Source: Scylla paramamosain
Taxonomy: Eukaryota; Arthropoda; Malacostraca; Decapoda; Portunidae
Direction: 5' to 3'
NCBI RefSeq assembly: GCF_035594125.1
Contig: NW_026973751.1
Coordinates: forward strand, 307,501-371,500
Length of the DNA stretch: 64,000 bases
Shown: positions 57,844 through 64,000 of the stretch, piece by piece
Numbering within the stretch: the first letter of the stretch is position 1
How the letters are laid out: every line of letters starts with the position of its first letter
Program-made: the position numbers and the translations under genes
The notes under the pieces: model-generated
The model's database searches: none
The model's input: only the letters and a program-made list of their open reading frames with translations
Told to the model about the DNA's origin: nothing

Positions 57844-60262
57844 TATCATTTTTTCCTTCAAACTCTTCTAAGCAGTGGATATTTTTCATCACCTTTCATT
57901 CTCTTTCAGTTTCTGGCTCAAAGTTTCACTTAAACATTTCTCTAAGTCCGGATCTTAAATTTAGGGCAGGACAAAAATCATCATACATGTGGCAGCCCGG
58001 CCCACATTGTTCAGTGTAGTGGCAGACATTCCATAGCAGTGACTTTGACAGGTGAGATTAATGAAAGCAAATTTTCATAATTCGATAAGGTAAGAAATAC
58101 CTCCTACAGAGTGTACACAACTTTAAGGGACCCTTGGAGGGAGGCAACCATACAAACATCTATAGGGCACATCCAGGCATCTCCCACCATAATCTCCAAC
58201 TGTCCAATTGTCTCACAGAGGCCAGCCAGACCCGCCTCCCCAGAACTCGATTAGTCCCTATATGGGAGGCAGCTACGGCCCCTCTCCAAAGGCTGATCAC
58301 CTCTAAGCCAATGTTACACACCACATTCAGCTCACTTCTACAGCATCACCTCCACCTCTGTGCTGTAGCTCTATGGCCACTGGGGAAAAGTAACTCAAGG
58401 AATGAATAAAGAGTAGCTGCCATTGTTTCTTATAGAGCCTTATGTAGGGAAAATTATTTTATATCTATTAAGATATTGGCTATTCTTCAGTGTTTTGAAA
58501 AAGCATGCAATATTTACATTCAACATTTTTTTTTTATCTTTTTAGTAGTACAGGTAGGCAGATATTTAGAAGCAGACAGAAAGACAGATAGGGAGAAACA
58601 GAAACAGATAGAAAGACAGAAAAAATAAATTGTTAAAATAAACAGATGGACAGATCAACCATATGAAAGCACTCTTAACAAAATCTCTAAAAAAAAAATA
58701 GAGTACAAAAAAACAGGAGGAAGCAACACTGAGGAGACCCCTACAAGCCCACAGTCTACCAACCCTCCTCCTTCCTCTGGTCATAAAGGTTACCAGAGAT
58801 ATAAGCCACCATCAGGGGTACACAATGCTCAGCCACCTCACATAATGTATGTGGGCTTTCTGCATTTTCCTTGCCCTTTACACAGATTAAAGTATGACAT
58901 TATACTTGACAATTTCCATGGCAGTAACCTCAGTAACCTTCTCAAACACTTCGTAGTATTTACAGTAAGTTTAAAAGTAAGGCTAATAATAATATTTTAT
59001 ATCAGATATAGAATCTACCAGATAGGCATTAACAGGAATAGGCCTGGTAAGCTTCTTATAATGCTGTTTTATATCTGAAATAGTAAGTAGTTGGAAAGAA
59101 ATTACATATAATGGCCATTAGATGAATTTCAGCTTACCTACTTGTGACAATATTTCTTTCATGGCAAAATTGAAGCTTGCACCACAAACCTCAAGTAAAT
59201 ATCATCCTAAAGTCTCCTTTAGGAAACAAATAAATATGGATTTGTCTTTGAAAAGGAAATTACTTTTTGCTTTGTCAGAGCTGCTCTCAGAGATGGGAAG
59301 ACAAGCACGAGGGTAATGGTCACAGCAGGATGTCCTTGCTTCCCCACCCTGCCCTCTCTACCTGCCCTTGCTCCTTATCTTCCCCACCTGCCAATGCTTC
59401 CCTCCCCTTGTCTCCCACCTTCACCCACACACCCAACATTAATGAGTTTTTAATACTGTGAATCTTTAAACTCTTATATATGCATATTATTATGAATATT
59501 CTTGTCTTCTTTCAACCACTCATTAGCTCCAGTATTAATGAGTTTTTAATATTATGAATCTGTGACCTTTCAGCAAATGCATACACTAAGTATCAGTGAA
59601 TGTACCTGTTTCCATTACTAAAGATCCTTTTTATAGATCATTTTGAATAATTTCCAATACAAAGCTATTTTCACATATTTTCTATTGAACAATTACATAA
59701 TACAGGACCAGTCTTGAATGGGAAGCATTTGCAATAAAAGTGATATAACATTGGTTATCTATTACATAATCTTTGCCATACAAAAATAATTGCTGAAGAA
59801 TAAACAGTACTGTCCCTAAATTATCTTGCTGTCCCTACAGATGACTGCCAACCAACTGCCATGTAATTACACCTCCTGACAATCTTCCATCTCCTTAATG
59901 CATCTCTTATCACACTCATCTCCCACCCCACTCCACTCCTTCTTTCCCTCCATCAATCAGTGACGGTACAGGTGCTGGTCTCCTGTCACCACCCTTTTTG
60001 CATGGCTACAAGTGTCTTCCACCCCAACCCTTTCCATTAACACACACACTACACATCCTCCTGCACTTGCCCTCATCACCCAGCATCTCCTCACACCTAC
60101 TTACTTTACTGGTACAATAACTCATACATTATTAAATGGTAATATTACATAAAAGTAGTGATGAAAAGTAACACTGCATTATAATTCAGTCAAAGCATTT
60201 TATTTTATTGTGTTACTTAACATATTTTTGGGCAAATACTTTGGTGATGAACTATGAATATG

Positions 60263-60380
60263 TTAACATAAGAACATAAGAAAACAAGGGAAGCAGCAAA
60301 AAATTAGGTCTGCACATGGCAGTCCATATATGAAACATTCCTAAATATTCCCACCTATCACCCTCATTCACAGCATGTTG
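60263..60380 (+). mobile_element. Dispersed SINE-like repeat, copy 3
   Basis: aacataagaaaacaagggaa, then atgaaacattcctaaatatt and ccacctatcaccctcattca, in the order of the other two copies. Truncated at the right. Confidence 0.68.
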
Positions 60381-60685
60381 CTTGCCTGGCCCAGAACTCA
60401 CTAATTCCTTCATTCATACCTGCAGAAGCGTTGGCCTCCCATCATGATACAAATACATGGAGGTGTTAAAAGGCTACCTAACACAAGTGTGCCATGTTAA
60501 GGCAGTGTGACAGTCCTACACTTCATTCTGGGAGTCAGGATGATGCAGGGAAAACAACCATGACAAGAAGGACTGAGGATGACAATTCAGGATGGTGCTG
60601 GTATCCAAAATATTGGTGACTTGTCAGTTTTGAGCACGGATTGAGCACACAAGTAGCACACTCCATGATTCATTGAAACACTTGC

Positions 60686-60816
<131 letters not shown>

Positions 60817-61223
60817 TCATTTTAAACTGAGGAGTACGACCAGTATATCATTTACCTACTAGCATCAGTCAACTCTTATAGCATTTACCTTTGCATATTT
60901 AGTATTTACCATTCCTTTTCTCTCTAATGACTAAAGGAGATTCAATGAAGACTTTTTAAACCTGCTTCATTGCTATTTTTAAAAAAAGCTCAACAGAAAA
61001 AAGAGCTTCAGTCAGATTATCTAACAGATCTGAATTACGAGCTGACTCATTTAACTCTTTCTTACAAATAATAATGAATCTTATGGTCATAACAATTTTT
61101 GTGTGTTTAATTTCTCCCAACATCAACAGTAAACAACTAACTCATAAGCCCACAACTCTCATCTTCATGTATGTTAATCTTCACACTAACAGTTTGCTGA
61201 GATGGAATGATTTATGCTTCCAA

Positions 61224-61690
<467 letters not shown>

Positions 61691-62267
61691 AAGACAGTAA
61701 CAAGAGTATGACATATTATATTCTTCAAAACCATATTGTGTTGCATCAATAAAATAATATCATTAAGAAATAACTTCTTTCATCTATTGCATATTCAACA
61801 TGAGTATGACACATTTATATTCCCCCCAAAAAATAAATAAATAAATAAACAAAAAATAAAAAAGACTGTAACTCACCAATAAATTAACATTAGAAAATGA
61901 ATTTTTACAGAAGAGATGCCATATGATCTGTAAAAATAGCTGACTTCATCCTATAAGGGTTCACCTCATTAATTTTAGTGGCTAATTCAAGCTCTTTGTT
62001 CTGGGAGGAGTTGTGGTAAATGTGAGGGTGTGCACAAGGTCACTTTCAACAGAGGTGATCTGTATGGGTGACACAATCCTCAAGAGCTTGGAGAGTTTCA
62101 CCTTTAAGACAGCCAGTTATACACCTCTTTCTTGTCTTAGGGTTCCAACACAGTAACTTTGCCAAATCATGAAAAAAATGTACTGAAAAAAAAATGCAAC
62201 TAATCTGCATGTTTAGGATGGCAAGGAGCTATCTGGTGTCCACACCACCACAGCACTCAATCCTTAC

Positions 62268-62271
<4 letters not shown>

Positions 62272-62332
<61 letters not shown>
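62272..62332. repeat. (CA)n
   Basis: About 30 units. Confidence 0.97.
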
Positions 62333-62335
<3 letters not shown>

Positions 62336-62440
62336 CTTTACTAGTCTGAAATAAGAGACAAATATATACAATACATAAACTCTTCAATTTTCCATTAGAT
62401 TTATAAAGTACAGTATCTGATATGGTGCAATTTGCTGGAG

Positions 62441-62612
<172 letters not shown>

Positions 62613-62790
62613 GGAGTTGGCAGACTACTGAGAGACAGAGGCAGGCAGACAGGAGGATGAAAGTAGAAAGATGCAAGACAACACAAGTGAACATGGGACC
62701 AAGAAGACTGGTGGTGGTAAAAGTCCCTGAGTCTAGGCAGCTGAGAGTCCTGCTGGGAGTCTGATGTCCCTCCCTTGGCCCACTCATCAA

Positions 62791-62792
<2 letters not shown>

Positions 62793-62848
<56 letters not shown>
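62793..62848. repeat. (CA)n
   Basis: About 27 units. Confidence 0.97.
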
Positions 62849-62849
<1 letters not shown>

Positions 62850-63556
62850 ACGAAGGCTTCATATTTGAGAGAATCCAAGAAAAGCCGAGGACGGTGAGAT
62901 GCTTGAATGTTATAACAAATACAGCTTCTCACAAAGAAATGTTAATATATCTGGAGGAGTAGAGTAGAAGAAGAGGAGATAATAATGGGGACATGAAAAA
63001 AGAATAACTATAAATACAGACACAAAAGTGATTCGAACTTTGCATATTACTGCAACTAAATAAAAAAAAAATGAATTCTTAGCAGTTATCAGGGAACATA
63101 TATCATACCAAGAAGACATCACACCTTCCTGTACAATCCTACTTACTGCAGTATAAAACTTCAACTAAATGTATTCTCCTTGCCTTTCAAGATGAAAAAA
63201 ATACCCACCTTTCATCCACTAATTTATTTAACTATCTCTTTTAACAACAATATTACTCATTATCTTATATTTCTAGAGTTAAGTAAGCAATATGGTGTAG
63301 TAGCAATAAGCTCCCATCATGACTTGTGTGGGAATTGCTGAGTGAACTTTACCATTCCCTCCCCCACCAAAGAAAAGATGGTCACATTCCTTAAGGTGGC
63401 TCCCTACTACCCGTGAGCCTCTGTGGCTATGGGTATAAAATCCAAAATCCATTAATCATAAGCCACAAAATTCTGACCACCTACTACAACCACAGTCTTT
63501 GTCTCCCTGGTGACTACCTTCCTTCCCCTACAACCTTCTCTCATGATCAAATACTG

Positions 63557-63684
63557 TGCACAACATTCTTATAATATATGATGAAGCTTTCTATCCTTCA
63601 GCATGCTACCTTTTGGGGGAAAACTAATAATTCATGTGCACAACATTTTTATAATCTATGATGAAGCTCTCTGTCCTTCAGCCT
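63557..63684. repeat. Direct duplication of about 50 bp
   Basis: tgtgcacaacattcttataat and tatgatgaagctttctat recur 78 bases later with few changes. Confidence 0.88.
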
Positions 63685-64000
63685 TTTTAGTGAAGATTTT
63701 ACTTATTCATTACACACAAGTTAAAGGCCATGATGAAAAATACAAATAAGTACAGAAATACAAGGCATAAATTTAAGAATGCAAGACAAGAATGCATAGG
63801 AAATGCACATAATTGAAAACTTTAAGAAGAAATTCCTTTCTTGTCAAGCCCAAGTGAAGACAGAGCAAATAGTAGAGAAAAATATTACCACCACCTTTTG
63901 CTTCTGACATTGTCCCACCTCTTCCCAACATGACTGAAATGGCTCCAAATAATGGCTGATGTAAGGACAAAGTGACAGGTGTGAGGAGCAAGGCAGGGTC

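Overview
This is eukaryotic nuclear DNA with very low gene density. Very long (GA)n, (CA)n, (TA)n and trinucleotide tracts, an interstitial block of the arthropod telomere repeat (CCTAA/TTAGG, 48163-48198), intron-split conserved genes and many decayed transposons point to an arthropod. A decapod crustacean, probably a crab, is the best guess; that step is inference from general knowledge of such genomes. There is no operon, CRISPR array, rRNA gene or clear functional tRNA gene.

Genes. Positions 5554-10678 (+) hold a multi-exon, intron-retaining pseudogene of the mitochondrial Obg-family GTPase GTPBP10. It has a stop codon, two frameshifts, and a non-LTR retrotransposon inserted in the exon that carries the GTP-binding P-loop. 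Positions 13178-14227 (+) hold three spliceable exons of a gene I cannot name. Positions 15781-22216 (+) hold the best intact gene, a two-exon RAMAC homologue (activator of the mRNA cap methyltransferase RNMT); its intron of about 6 kb contains two DNA transposons. An isolated membrane-segment exon (23402-23489, +) resembles a major facilitator. Two good exons on the minus strand (55151-55341, then 54808-54957) belong to an unidentified acidic protein. A spliceable exon at 34339-34438 has a decayed duplicate at 32924-33001.

Mobile elements. There is a hAT element with a perfect 8-bp target duplication and one frameshift (16034-18920), a pogo/Tigger-like non-autonomous element with an internal inverted repeat (20607-21749), an internally deleted piggyBac (40742-41747), a deleted Tigger/Jerky-like element (57113-57843), and a foldback MITE with a very stable hairpin (36891-37072). 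There are eight or more copies of one jockey-like non-LTR family, one CR1/L2-like copy sitting inside a (CA)n tract (53385-54539), three RTE-like tail fragments, and an LTR element that keeps only gag (49316-51222).

Layout. 0-5.5 kb: microsatellites, retroelement tails and a 31-bp minisatellite. 5.5-10.7 kb: GTPBP10 pseudogene. 10.7-13 kb: SINE-like and RTE debris. 13-23.5 kb: the exon-bearing region with RAMAC. 23.5-28.7 kb: mostly noncoding, with possible 5' exons. 28.7-37 kb: minisatellites, retroelements and the duplicated exon. 37-48 kb: noncoding, with piggyBac, a GC-rich minisatellite and simple repeats. 48-49.3 kb: CpG-rich tandem repeats with CACGTCAC motifs. 49.3-51.2 kb: LTR element. 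51.5-55.3 kb: degenerate satellite, CR1 and the minus-strand gene. 55.3-64 kb: noncoding, with a Tigger remnant and (TA)n, (GA)n and (CA)n tracts.

I see no convincing novel multi-gene system. The strongest observations concern how transposons and microsatellites have broken, duplicated and nested within genes.
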